From JBOGHU01 sp050742255 (GTDB lineage: Bacteria; Actinomycetota; Acidimicrobiia; Acidimicrobiales; CADCSY01): a DNA stretch of 45,030 nucleotides. The translations under genes and the position numbers were made by a program. The stretch lies in assembly GCA_050742255.1 (NCBI GenBank), contig JBOGHU010000052.1, forward strand, positions 1-45,030. The letters are read 5' to 3'. The notes under the pieces were generated by a model. It made no database searches, was not told the origin of the DNA, and saw only the letters and a list, made by a program, of their open reading frames with translations. The number at the start of each line of letters is the position of its first letter. Positions within the stretch are counted from its first letter, which is position 1. Shown one piece after another: positions 30,841 to 38,998 of the stretch.

Positions 30841-31964
30841 GGCCGGTCGAGGAGGGGCAGCCCGGCGGCGACCCGACCCACGAAGTCGAGCAGGGCGTCG
30901 GTGGTCGGTGCCATCACCCGGGCGGCCCGGGCGTCGCGGAAGCGGCGCTCGATGCCGAGCTCCTTACGGAAGGCGGCGCCTCCGCACAGCTTCATGGCCA
31001 GGTCGGTCACCGCGATCGCCGCCTCGGCCGCAACCGCCTTCACCTCCAGCACCCGCAGCATGGCGTCGTCACGGCCGGCCTCGAGGGCGGTCACGGTGTC
31101 GTCGAGGAACGCCCGCACGGTGTCGGCACCCAGGCGCATGCGGGCGTACTCCACCCTCACCAGCGGCTGCTCCACCAGGGTCTGCCCGAGGTGCTCCAGG
31201 CGGGTCGAGCCCAGGTGCGCCCCGGTCTCATCGACCACCGCCTCCATCAGTCCCAGGCTGAAGGCGGCGTTGAGCACGAGGAACCACGGCAGGGCGGTGA
31301 CCAGGGCGGCGTCGAGACCGGCCCCGTCCTCTCCCAGGAGGGCGCTCCTCGGCAGGGTGACCCCCTCCGCGGTGACCGGGGTCGAGGCGTTGCCCCGCAG
31401 GCCCAGCCCGTCGAAGGGGGCGGGCTGGCTGAGCCCGGGGGCGTCGGCGGGGACCAGCCACAGCGTCATGAGCCCCTCGGCGGCCAGGGGACGGCTCGAC
31501 CACACGTAGCTGTCGGCCTCGCCGGCGGCGGTGACCCAGCTCTTGCGGGCGTCGAGGCGTACCCGGTCGCCGTCGGCGGTGGCGTGGCTACCCGGAACCC
31601 AGAAGTGGCTGCGGGTGCCCGGCTCGGAGAACGCCAGGGTGCTGAGGTGGCGGCCGGCGCCGATCTCCTTGCGGGCGGAGCGGGGGCCGTGGCTCTCGAT
31701 GAGGGCCACGGCGGCGTAGTGCATGATCACGACCATGGCCGTCGAGCCGCACACCCGGGCCAGCCGCTCGATCACGTCGGCGGCGGCGCGCAGGCCCTGT
31801 CCCCCGCCCCCGACCTGGGAGCCCGACACCAACCCCAGGATCCCGGCCTCCCCCAGCGCCTCGACGGCGCGGCGGGGGAAGGTGCCGTGCCGGTCGACGT
31901 CACGGGCGTCGGCGGCCACGACCTCGTCGATGACACGCCTCAGGGCGTCGGTGTGGCTGCTCAC
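30837..31964 (-). CDS. Acyl-CoA dehydrogenase family protein
   Basis: 375 residues. FAD-dependent fold with DRHGTFPRRAVEALGEAGILGL, VCGSTAMVVIMHYAAV, AFSEPGTRSHFW, the middle beta domain (DARKSWVTAAGEADSYVW) and the C-terminal helical domain with KLCGGAAFRKELGIERRFRDARAA. No obvious catalytic Glu motif can be fixed by eye, so it may oxidise a non-standard acyl-CoA or act as a flavin monooxygenase-like member. GTG 31964 has GAGGAGGGAGC upstream; likely box TAAGGT at 31987. Confidence 0.9.
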   Translation of the reverse strand: MSSHTDALRRVIDEVVAADARDVDRHGTFPRRAVEALGEAGILGLVSGSQVGGGGQGLRAAADVIERLARVCGSTAMVVIMHYAAVALIESHGPRSARKEIGAGRHLSTLAFSEPGTRSHFWVPGSHATADGDRVRLDARKSWVTAAGEADSYVWSSRPLAAEGLMTLWLVPADAPGLSQPAPFDGLGLRGNASTPVTAEGVTLPRSALLGEDGAGLDAALVTALPWFLVLNAAFSLGLMEAVVDETGAHLGSTRLEHLGQTLVEQPLVRVEYARMRLGADTVRAFLDDTVTALEAGRDDAMLRVLEVKAVAAEAAIAVTDLAMKLCGGAAFRKELGIERRFRDARAARVMAPTTDALLDFVGRVAAGLPLLDRP

Positions 31965-31986
31965 GCTCCCTCCTCGCAGTCGTCGG

Positions 31987-31992
31987 ACCTTA
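31987..31992 (-). promoter_or_regulatory. Putative -10 box (TAAGGT) of the acyl-CoA dehydrogenase
   Basis: TAAGGT on the minus strand, 22 nt before GTG 31964, leaving room for the strong GAGGAGGGAG ribosome-binding site. Confidence 0.35.
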
Positions 31993-32004
31993 ATGGGATC
32001 CGCC

Positions 32005-32010
32005 TAGGAT
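32005..32010 (+). promoter_or_regulatory. Putative -10 box (TAGGAT) of pepN
   Basis: TAGGAT ends 6 nt before GTG 32017 with no ribosome-binding site: leaderless arrangement. Confidence 0.45.
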
Positions 32011-32016
32011 CGCCCG

Positions 32017-34590
32017 GTGCCCCGCCCCCACCGGGACTCGGACCGGGCTGACGTCGACCACCGGCTACCCCGCGCCGTCGTCCCCCGCCGCTACGAGCTG
32101 ACCGTCGAGCCCGACCTCGACGCCGCCACCTTCACCGGCACCGAGGCGGTGGCCACCGACATCGCCGAGACCGTGACCGAGGTGGTCCTCAACGCCGCCG
32201 ACCTGGAGATCGGCGAAGCGTGGCTGGCCGGTCCGAGAGGCTCCCGCATCCCCGCCACGCCCGTCCTCGACCCCGGCGCCGAGCGCCTCACCCTGGCCCT
32301 GGACCGACCGGCCGGGCCCGGTTCCTGGACGGTGCACCTGGGCTTCTCGGGCACCCTCAACGACAAGCTGCGCGGCTTCTACCGCAGCGTGTTCACCGAC
32401 GACGCCGGGACCACCCGGGTCATCGGCGCCACCCAGATGGAGCCCACCGACGCCCGCCGGGCGTTCCCCTGCTGGGACGAGCCCGACCGCAAGGCCGTCT
32501 TCTCGGTGACCCTGGTGGTGCCCGAGGGGCTGCTGGCGGTCTCCAACACCCCCGTGGTCGGCCGGATCCCCACCGGTGACGGGCGGGTGGCGGTGGCCTT
32601 CGCCGACACCATCCCCATGAGCACGTACCTGGTGGCCTTCGTCGTCGGCCCCTTGGAGGCCACCGAGGCCGTCGACGTGGACGGCGTGGCGGTGCGGGTG
32701 GTCCACGTCCCCGGCAAGGCCCACCTCACCGGCTACGCCCTCGAGCTGGCCGCCTTCTGCCTCCGCCATCTCAGCCGCTACTACGACCTCCCCTACCCAG
32801 GGGAGAAGTGCGACCTGATCGCCCTGCCCGACTTCGCCGCCGGGGCCATGGAGAACCTCGGCGCCATCACCTTCCGGGAGGCCCTGGTGCTGGCCGACCC
32901 CGGGTCCGTCACCCAGGCCGAGCGCCAGCGGGTGGCCGACGTGGTCGCCCACGAGCTGGCCCACATGTGGTTCGGCGACCTCGTCACCATGGCGTGGTGG
33001 AACGGCCTGTGGCTGAACGAGGCCTTCGCCACCTTCATGGAGCTGGCCGCGGTCGACGCCTTCGAACCGGCCTGGCAGCGCTGGGTGACGTTCACCACGG
33101 AGCGGTCGGCGGCCTTCGAGGTGGATGCCCTCACCACCACCCGACCCGTCGAGTACCCCGTCCGCACCCCCGACGACGCCGAGGGGATGTTCGACGTCCT
33201 CACCTACCAGAAGGGGGCGTCGGTGCTGCGCATGCTGGAGCAGTACCTGGGCCCCGAGGCCTTCCGTGCCGGCATCCGCCGCTACCTGGCCAACCGGCGG
33301 TACGGCAACGCCGAGACCACGGACCTCTGGGACGCCATCGAGGAGGCGACCGGCGAGCCCGTGCGCCGCATCATGGACTCGTGGATCTTCCAGCCCGGGC
33401 ACCCCGAGGTGGCGGTGTCGAGGGGCGGGGACGGGCGGGTGACCCTCGGCCAGCGACGGTTCCTGCTCACCGGCTCCGACGGCGAGGGGGCCCCCGCCGC
33501 CACCTGGTCGGTGCCGGTGCTCGTCGGCCCCGCCGGGGGGAGGCCGGTGCGGGTGCTGCTGGAGGGGGCGACCGTCGAGCTCGACCTCCCCGCAGGGCCG
33601 CTGGTGGTCAACGCCGGCGGGCACGGCTTCTACCGAGTCCGCTACGACGAGGCGCTGCTCGGCGCCCTGCGCGGCGACCTCGACCTCCTGGCGCCCGTCG
33701 AGCGGGCCCTGCTGGTCGAGGACACCTGGGCCGCGGTCCTGGCCGGGGACACGCCCGGGCCCTCCTTCCTCGACCTGGCCGGGGGGTTCGGGGGGGAGGG
33801 CCACCCCGCGGTGTGGGCCACCCTGGTGGCCGCCCTGGTCGAGGTCGATCGGATCCTCGACGGCCAGGCCAGGGGGCGCTTCGGGGCCTTCGTCGGGGCC
33901 CTGGCCGGGCCTGCCCTCGACCGTCTGGGCTGGGCACCGGTCGGCGCCGAGGACCACCTGACCCGCCAGCTCCGGGGCACGATCATCGCCACGGTGGGAC
34001 GCCTGGGCCGGGACCCCGGCGTCGTGGCCAGGGCCCGGGAGGCCCACGCCGCCCACCTGGAGGACGGCGACGCCGTCGACCCCAACGTGGCCGCCGCCTC
34101 GGTGCGGGTCATCGCCACCGCCGGGAGCGAGGACGACTACGCCGCCTTCCTCGAGCGCTACCGCACCTCCCCCTCGCCCCAGGAGTCGTTGCGCTACCTC
34201 CACGCCCTGGCCGACTTCCCCGGCCCCGAGCTGGCCCGCCGCACCCTGGCCATGGCCCTCACCGACGACGTCCGGTCCCAGAACGCCCCGTTCCTGCTCC
34301 GCGACCTGCTGGCCAACCGGGAGGTCAACGCCCTGGCGTGGGCGTTCGTGACCGAGCACTGGGACGCCCTCACCGCCCGCTTCCCCGACAACGCCATCCC
34401 CCGGATGCTCGGCGGGATCACCGCCCTGTCGACCCCGGAGCTGGCCGCCGTGGTCGAGGCCTTCCTCGACCGCCACCCCGTGCCCCAGGGGGCCCGGACC
34501 GTCGCCCAGCACCGGGAGCGGCTGCGGGTCAACGTCGCCCTGCGGGCCCGGGAGGCGGGCCGGCTGGCCGCCAGCCTGGCCGGGGACTGA
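32017..34590 (+). CDS. pepN: Aminopeptidase N (M1 family)
   Basis: 857 residues, normal length. Zinc metallopeptidase that trims N-terminal residues from peptides. Substrate motif GAMENLGAITFRE (276-288), zinc motif VVAHELAHMWFGDLVTMAWW (HELAH 312-316), third ligand in LNEAFATF. N-terminal beta saddle includes the motif QMEPTDARRAFPCWDEP. The C-terminal ERAP1-like helical domain ends in KR-poor ARLAASLAGD-type sequence. No signal peptide, so cytosolic. Confidence 0.96.
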   Translation: MPRPHRDSDRADVDHRLPRAVVPRRYELTVEPDLDAATFTGTEAVATDIAETVTEVVLNAADLEIGEAWLAGPRGSRIPATPVLDPGAERLTLALDRPAGPGSWTVHLGFSGTLNDKLRGFYRSVFTDDAGTTRVIGATQMEPTDARRAFPCWDEPDRKAVFSVTLVVPEGLLAVSNTPVVGRIPTGDGRVAVAFADTIPMSTYLVAFVVGPLEATEAVDVDGVAVRVVHVPGKAHLTGYALELAAFCLRHLSRYYDLPYPGEKCDLIALPDFAAGAMENLGAITFREALVLADPGSVTQAERQRVADVVAHELAHMWFGDLVTMAWWNGLWLNEAFATFMELAAVDAFEPAWQRWVTFTTERSAAFEVDALTTTRPVEYPVRTPDDAEGMFDVLTYQKGASVLRMLEQYLGPEAFRAGIRRYLANRRYGNAETTDLWDAIEEATGEPVRRIMDSWIFQPGHPEVAVSRGGDGRVTLGQRRFLLTGSDGEGAPAATWSVPVLVGPAGGRPVRVLLEGATVELDLPAGPLVVNAGGHGFYRVRYDEALLGALRGDLDLLAPVERALLVEDTWAAVLAGDTPGPSFLDLAGGFGGEGHPAVWATLVAALVEVDRILDGQARGRFGAFVGALAGPALDRLGWAPVGAEDHLTRQLRGTIIATVGRLGRDPGVVARAREAHAAHLEDGDAVDPNVAAASVRVIATAGSEDDYAAFLERYRTSPSPQESLRYLHALADFPGPELARRTLAMALTDDVRSQNAPFLLRDLLANREVNALAWAFVTEHWDALTARFPDNAIPRMLGGITALSTPELAAVVEAFLDRHPVPQGARTVAQHRERLRVNVALRAREAGRLAASLAGD

Positions 34591-34654
34591 CGACGCCGGC
34601 GGGGGCGGGGGGGACGGCGGCGGCGGGCGTGGGTTGGGGGCCGACCCGGTCAGC

Positions 34655-35086
34655 TCAGCCGCCCCCGCCACCCCCCTCGCCACCGCACTCCTCGGCCAGG
34701 AACCGGATCAGCTTCTCCAGGTCCTGGCCCAGGGTGGCGGACTGCTCCTGGAGAGCACGGACCCGCTGGGCCAGGGCAGGGTCGGCGCGCTCGGTGGCGG
34801 ATGCCTCCTCGACGTCGCGCAGCACCGATGCCAGCTCCTCCAGCACGTCGCGGACCCGGACCACCTCGGCGGCGATCTCGTCCGGCGCCCGCTCCGCCAT
34901 CTGGTCCAGGTCACGCGACGCCTCCTCCAGCTCCTCGGGGTCGGGGTTCTCGGGGTCGAAGTCGATCGACCCCTCCAGCGACGAGGCCCGCTCGCACAGG
35001 GCCTCGGTGCTGCGGCCGTCCCCCCCGCAGGCCGCCACGACGAGGGCCACGACCACGAGGAGGGCTGCGGTGGTGGGGCGCGCCAC
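34655..35086 (-). CDS. Small lipoprotein, acidic coiled coil
   Basis: 143 residues. Signal peptide with lipobox VVAAC (Cys20), then CERASSLEGSIDF and a long helical, acidic segment likely to form coiled coils (EEASRDLDQMAERAPDEIAAE, up to about residue 130), ending AEECGGEGG. Three further positions with Cys (31, 133 region). I recognise no family. It is an envelope protein of unknown role, convergent with pepN. Confidence 0.75.
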   Translation of the reverse strand: MARPTTAALLVVVALVVAACGGDGRSTEALCERASSLEGSIDFDPENPDPEELEEASRDLDQMAERAPDEIAAEVVRVRDVLEELASVLRDVEEASATERADPALAQRVRALQEQSATLGQDLEKLIRFLAEECGGEGGGGGG

Positions 35087-35136
35087 CCACCCCTTCTAGT
35101 CGCCGCCGCCCGCCACCGCCAGGATCCCGCTCCCCC

Positions 35137-36219
35137 TCAGCCCGGGACCGGCGCCCGGGCCAGCTCGGCCATGCCCTGGGCGAAGGGCACCCCGGCGGTG
35201 AACCCCAGCTCCCGGCGGGCCTTCTCCGGCGAGGCCACCACGTGGCGCACGTCGCCCAGGCGGTACCCGCCCACCACCTCCGGCCGGGGGCCGTCGGGGC
35301 CGAAGGCGTCGGCCAGGGCGTGGGCCATGTCCCCGACCGTGTGGGGCTCACCACTGGCCACGTTGAACGCACCCGGCACGGGGTCCTCGGCGCAGAGGGC
35401 GACCACGTTGGCGCGGGCCACGTCTCGGACGTGCACGAAGTCCCGCTGCTGTCGGCCGTCCTCGAACACCCGGGGCGCCTCGCCCCGGGCCAGGGCGCCG
35501 CGGAAGATGGCGGCCACCCCGGCGTAGGGCGTGTCCCGGGGCATCCTGGGCCCGTACACGTTGTGGTAGCGCAGGGCGGTCACCGCCACGCCGTGCTCCC
35601 GGCCGAAGGCGGCGCACAGGTGCTCCTGGTGCACCTTGGTGGCGGCATAGACGTTGCGGGGATCGAGCGGCGCGTCCTCGGGCACCGCCGCCCACGCCAG
35701 CGGCGCCCGACACGCCGGGCAGGCGGGGTCGTACCGGCCGGCGTCGAGATCGGGCACGGACCGGGGGCCGGGCCGCACCGGGCCGTGTCGGGGGCAGTCG
35801 TAGCGGCCCTCGCCGTAGACCACCATGCTGCTGGCCAGCACCAACCTCCCCCGAAAGCCGGCGTGGTGGAGCGCCCACAGCCCGCTGGCCGTGCCGACGT
35901 CGTTGTCGGCGACGTAGTGGCCGACGTCGCCGAAGTCGACGCCGAGACCGACCCGGGCGGCCTGGTGGCAGACGGCGTCCACCCCGCCGGCAAGCGCCTC
36001 GGCCCACGCCTCGGGGTCGACGACGTCCCCGTGCACGTAGCGGGCCTCGGGGCGGACGTGGGCGATGTCCTCTGCTCGCCCCCCATGGGCGATGTCCTCT
36101 GCTCGCCCCCCATGGGCGATGAAGCTGTCCAGCACGACCACGTCGTGGCCGCCGTCGACCAGCTCGTCGACCACATGGGAGCCGATGAACCCGGCCCCAC
36201 CCGTCACCAGCACCCGCAA
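35137..36219 (-). CDS. NAD-dependent nucleotide-sugar epimerase/dehydratase with CPxC insert
   Basis: 360 residues. Extended SDR: VLVTGGAGFIGSHVVDELV (NAD loop), SSMVVYGEG, catalytic Tyr-Lys in NVYAATKVHQE, and RYHNVYGPRMPRDTPY. An insert at about 170-195 carries CPRHG and DPACPACRAPLAW, which could bind Zn; a similar insert occurs in proteins annotated as dTDP-L-rhamnose 4-epimerase. A duplicated HGGRAEDIA arises from the 27-bp repeat. Likely makes a sugar donor for the nearby glycosyltransferases. The exact substrate is not certain. Confidence 0.88.
   Translation of the reverse strand: MRVLVTGGAGFIGSHVVDELVDGGHDVVVLDSFIAHGGRAEDIAHGGRAEDIAHVRPEARYVHGDVVDPEAWAEALAGGVDAVCHQAARVGLGVDFGDVGHYVADNDVGTASGLWALHHAGFRGRLVLASSMVVYGEGRYDCPRHGPVRPGPRSVPDLDAGRYDPACPACRAPLAWAAVPEDAPLDPRNVYAATKVHQEHLCAAFGREHGVAVTALRYHNVYGPRMPRDTPYAGVAAIFRGALARGEAPRVFEDGRQQRDFVHVRDVARANVVALCAEDPVPGAFNVASGEPHTVGDMAHALADAFGPDGPRPEVVGGYRLGDVRHVVASPEKARRELGFTAGVPFAQGMAELARAPVPG
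36062..36123. repeat. 27-bp in-frame tandem repeat within the epimerase gene
   Basis: Units start at 36062 and 36089, identical, with an 8-bp third start at 36116. Encodes HGGRAEDIA twice, in the loop after the first NAD-binding strands. Confidence 0.95.
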
Positions 36220-36243
36220 CCTGGAGCTCCTCTCACCGCCTGC

Positions 36244-37560
36244 TCACCACGGTGAGCGCAACCATGCCTGCAGACCCACGCCCAGTGCGAGCTGGGCCAC
36301 CAGCCACCACCGGCGCCCGCCCTCCCCGCCGGGCAGCGGGGCGGCGGTGGCGGCCAGGAGCCAAGGGACGAACGGGAGCCAGATCCGCTCCACCTCGCCC
36401 TTGGAGAGGCCGCTGAGGTCGGCGGCGGCCACCCCCAGCACCGCCGCCCCCACGATCAGCCCGGCACCGCGGTCCCGCAGCGACGCCAGCCCGACAGCCG
36501 CCGCCGGTCCCACCGCCAGGGCCAGGGCGCCGAGGTTGCCGACCACGAAGTAGGACCACGGCCGCCACATGGCCACCCCCTCGGCGTAGAAGCGCCGGGT
36601 GGCGTCCAGCCCGTCGGGCCACCAGAACCCGGCCACGGCGAAGGCGGCCGTCACCACCGCCGCTCCACCACCGGCCACCGCCAGGGGTCGCGGCCGGCGG
36701 CGCGCCGCGGCCACGATGGGCACGGCGAAGAGCATGGGCACCGCCCCATAGGTGAGGTGCAGGGCGGTGCCGGCCATCACCCCTGCCCCCAGCGCCGCCA
36801 GGTCGCCGCCCCGGCCGGCCCGACCCGTGGCCACCACCGACAGGGCGATGGCCCACGCCACCACCCCGGCGAAGAGGGCGTCGCCCGAGGTGGCCAGCCA
36901 CACCGCGGCCGGGCTGAAGGCCAGGAAGGGGACGGCGGCCCGAGCCGCCCCCTCTCCCGCCAGCTCCCGCAGGGCCACCGCGGCGGCGGTCCCCGCCGAC
37001 GCGCCGGCCCCGATCAACAGCGCCGCCGCCCAGCCCGGGCCCCCCAGCCCCAACCGGTCCAGCCCCCACAGCACCAGCACCATGCCCGGGGGGTGGGCCT
37101 TGACGTGGAGGGGGGCGTCGCCCAGGCGCTCCACGTAGCCATCGAGGTAGCGCCCCGGCGCGTCGCCGACCTCGGGCACCGCCTGCAGGTACTCCCACCG
37201 GGTGGTCAGGGGACGGGTGAGAGCGTCAGGCCCGTCGCCGAGCGCCAGCGCCGTCGCCCAGGTGGCGCCGGCCAGCGTCACCGCCACCAGCAGCGCCGGC
37301 CAGGAGAGGCGCCGCGCCAGGCCGGGCGCGGCCGCGGCGGCAGCCACGGCCAGGGCCACGGAGACCACGAGGCCCGGGCCGAGGCGCAGCTCCCAGCTCC
37401 CCATGAGCGGGATGGCGGTGACGCTGACCTCGGGGCGTCGGCGCAGAAGCTCGACGCCCCAAAGGCGGGAGACGGCGATCACGCCGGCCCACGCTCCCAC
37501 CGCGGCGGCCACGGTCCGGCCCCCGACGAGCCGGTCAGCGGTGGTGGGCGGGGTAGCCAC
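36244..37560 (-). CDS. Polytopic membrane protein, GT-C glycosyltransferase-like
   Basis: 438 residues from GTG 37560 with about 10 hydrophobic helices. The first large loop ends with DAPLHVKAHPPGMVLVLWGL, a His-Pro-Pro-Gly pattern seen in GT-C type lipid-linked sugar transferases, and contains several acidic residues (WEYLQAVPEVGDAPGRYLDG). Likely transfers a sugar from a polyprenyl-phosphate donor on the outer face. The acceptor is unknown. Starts 6 nt after a TACCGT box. The stop lies 24 bp before the epimerase start, so the two form a likely operon. Confidence 0.8.
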   Translation of the reverse strand: MATPPTTADRLVGGRTVAAAVGAWAGVIAVSRLWGVELLRRRPEVSVTAIPLMGSWELRLGPGLVVSVALAVAAAAAAPGLARRLSWPALLVAVTLAGATWATALALGDGPDALTRPLTTRWEYLQAVPEVGDAPGRYLDGYVERLGDAPLHVKAHPPGMVLVLWGLDRLGLGGPGWAAALLIGAGASAGTAAAVALRELAGEGAARAAVPFLAFSPAAVWLATSGDALFAGVVAWAIALSVVATGRAGRGGDLAALGAGVMAGTALHLTYGAVPMLFAVPIVAAARRRPRPLAVAGGGAAVVTAAFAVAGFWWPDGLDATRRFYAEGVAMWRPWSYFVVGNLGALALAVGPAAAVGLASLRDRGAGLIVGAAVLGVAAADLSGLSKGEVERIWLPFVPWLLAATAAPLPGGEGGRRWWLVAQLALGVGLQAWLRSPW

Positions 37561-37566
37561 GGTGGA

Positions 37567-37572
37567 ACGGTA
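37567..37572 (-). promoter_or_regulatory. Putative -10 box (TACCGT) of the GT-C-like gene
   Basis: TACCGT on the minus strand, 6 nt before GTG 37560; leaderless arrangement. Confidence 0.4.
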
Positions 37573-37644
37573 CGTGGTGCGACGCGTGATCCGGGGTAGA
37601 CAGCGGCCTGTGCCCGACCTTGGCCCACGACCGATGACGACCCC

Positions 37645-38346
37645 GTGACGGGTCCGGATGGAACTGCCGGTTGCGGTGCCGCCGTTGTGGATGTCGTGCT
37701 CCCGGTCCTCAACGAGGTGGCGGCGCTGCCGTGGGTCCTGGCCCGGTTCCCCGCCGGCCACCGCCCCATCGTCGTCGACAACGGCTCCAGCGACGGGTCG
37801 GCCGCCATCGCCCGCGCCCTCGGCGCCACCGTCGTCGAGGAGCCCCGACCCGGCTTCGGTGCCGCCTGCTGGGCAGGTCTGGGGGCGGCCGAAGCCGACG
37901 TGGTCTGCTTCATGGACTGTGACGGCTCCCTCGACCCTGTCGAGCTCCCGGCGGTAAGCGCGCCGGTCAGGCATGCCCGGGCCGACCTGGTGCTGGGCGA
38001 GCGACGGGCCCGCCCCGGCGCCTGGCCCCTCCACGCCCGGCTCGCCAACCGGGTCCTGGCCTTCGAGCTGGGCCGCCGCACCGGCGTGGGGGTCCGCGAC
38101 CTCGGTCCCATGCGGGCCGCCCGCCGTGTGGAGCTCCTGGCCCTGGGCATCGAGGACCGTCGCTTCGGGTGGCCGCTGGAGATGGTGCTCCGGGCGGCCC
38201 ACGCCGGGTGGCGCATCGAGGAGGTCCCCGTGACCTACGCCGACCGCTCCGGCCGCTCCAAGGTGACGGGGACGGTGCGGGGCACGGTGCGGGCCGTGCT
38301 GGACATGAGCCGAGTCCTCCGCTCCTCGCCGGCCCCCACGCCATGA
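37645..38346 (+). CDS. Family 2 glycosyltransferase
   Basis: 233 residues from GTG 37645. GT-A fold: VDVVLPVLNEVAALPWVL, PIVVDNGSSDGSAAIA, EEPRPGFGAACWAGL, the DXD motif FMDCDGSLDP (Asp91, Asp93), GERRARPGAWPLHARLANRV and the acceptor segment FGWPLEMVLRAAHAGWRIEEVPV. This matches the branch of dolichyl/polyprenyl-phosphate sugar synthases but without C-terminal membrane helices. Its stop overlaps the DUF2064 gene by 4 nt. Divergent from the GT-C-like gene. Confidence 0.9.
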   Translation: MTGPDGTAGCGAAVVDVVLPVLNEVAALPWVLARFPAGHRPIVVDNGSSDGSAAIARALGATVVEEPRPGFGAACWAGLGAAEADVVCFMDCDGSLDPVELPAVSAPVRHARADLVLGERRARPGAWPLHARLANRVLAFELGRRTGVGVRDLGPMRAARRVELLALGIEDRRFGWPLEMVLRAAHAGWRIEEVPVTYADRSGRSKVTGTVRGTVRAVLDMSRVLRSSPAPTP

Positions 38347-38990
38347 CGGTCGGCACCGCCCTGCTGGTGATCGCCAAGGCACCCGTGGCCGGCCGGTCCA
38401 AGACCCGCCTGTGCCCCCCTTGCGGCCCCACCGAGGCGGCGGCGCTGGCCCGGGCCGCCCTGGTGGACACCCTGGAGACGGTGGCCTCCACCCCCGCCTC
38501 CCGGCGGGTGCTGGCCCTGGACGGGGCGGTCGGTCCCTGGCTGCCGCCGGGCTTCGAGGTCCTGCCCCAGCAGGGTGGTGGCCTCGACCAGCGCCTGGCC
38601 GCGGCGTTCGACGACGTGGGCCCGCCCGCCCTGCTGATCGGGATGGACACCCCCCAGGTGACCTCGTCCCTGCTGGCGCGGTGCGTGGCCGCCCTCGAGG
38701 AGGACCACGTCGACGGCGTGCTGGGACCGGCTGCCGACGGCGGCTTCTGGGCGGTGGGCCTGCGCCGACCCGACCCCGAGGCCTTCCTCGGCGTGCCCAT
38801 GAGCACGGGCGCCACCGGGGCCATCCAACGGGCCCGCCTGGTGGCGTTGGGCCTGCGGGTGGCCATGCTCCCTATGCTGCGGGACATCGACGTCATCGCC
38901 GACGCCGCCGTAGTGGCCGCCCAGGCACCCACCACCCGCTTCGCCGCCGAGCTGCGGGCGCTCGGTTCCTCGCTCGAGGACGTGGTCTGA
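38343..38990 (+). CDS. DUF2064 / TIGR04282-type transferase
   Basis: 215 residues from ATG 38343. Nucleotidyltransferase/GT-A-like fold: ALLVIAKAPVAGRSKTRLCP, LIGMDTPQVTSSLLARC, GVLGPAADGGFWAVGLRRP and STGATGAIQRARLV. The family is annotated near glycosyltransferases and in arsenosugar clusters; its true reaction is not established. Overlaps GT2 upstream and is 8 nt before the molybdoenzyme gene, so all appear in one transcript. Confidence 0.87.
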   Translation: MTVGTALLVIAKAPVAGRSKTRLCPPCGPTEAAALARAALVDTLETVASTPASRRVLALDGAVGPWLPPGFEVLPQQGGGLDQRLAAAFDDVGPPALLIGMDTPQVTSSLLARCVAALEEDHVDGVLGPAADGGFWAVGLRRPDPEAFLGVPMSTGATGAIQRARLVALGLRVAMLPMLRDIDVIADAAVVAAQAPTTRFAAELRALGSSLEDVV

Positions 38991-38998
38991 CCGCCCCG

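Noticed and set aside
32065..34683. A long minus-strand open frame opposite pepN
   Set aside because: No recognisable domain; the plus strand carries all M1 peptidase motifs.
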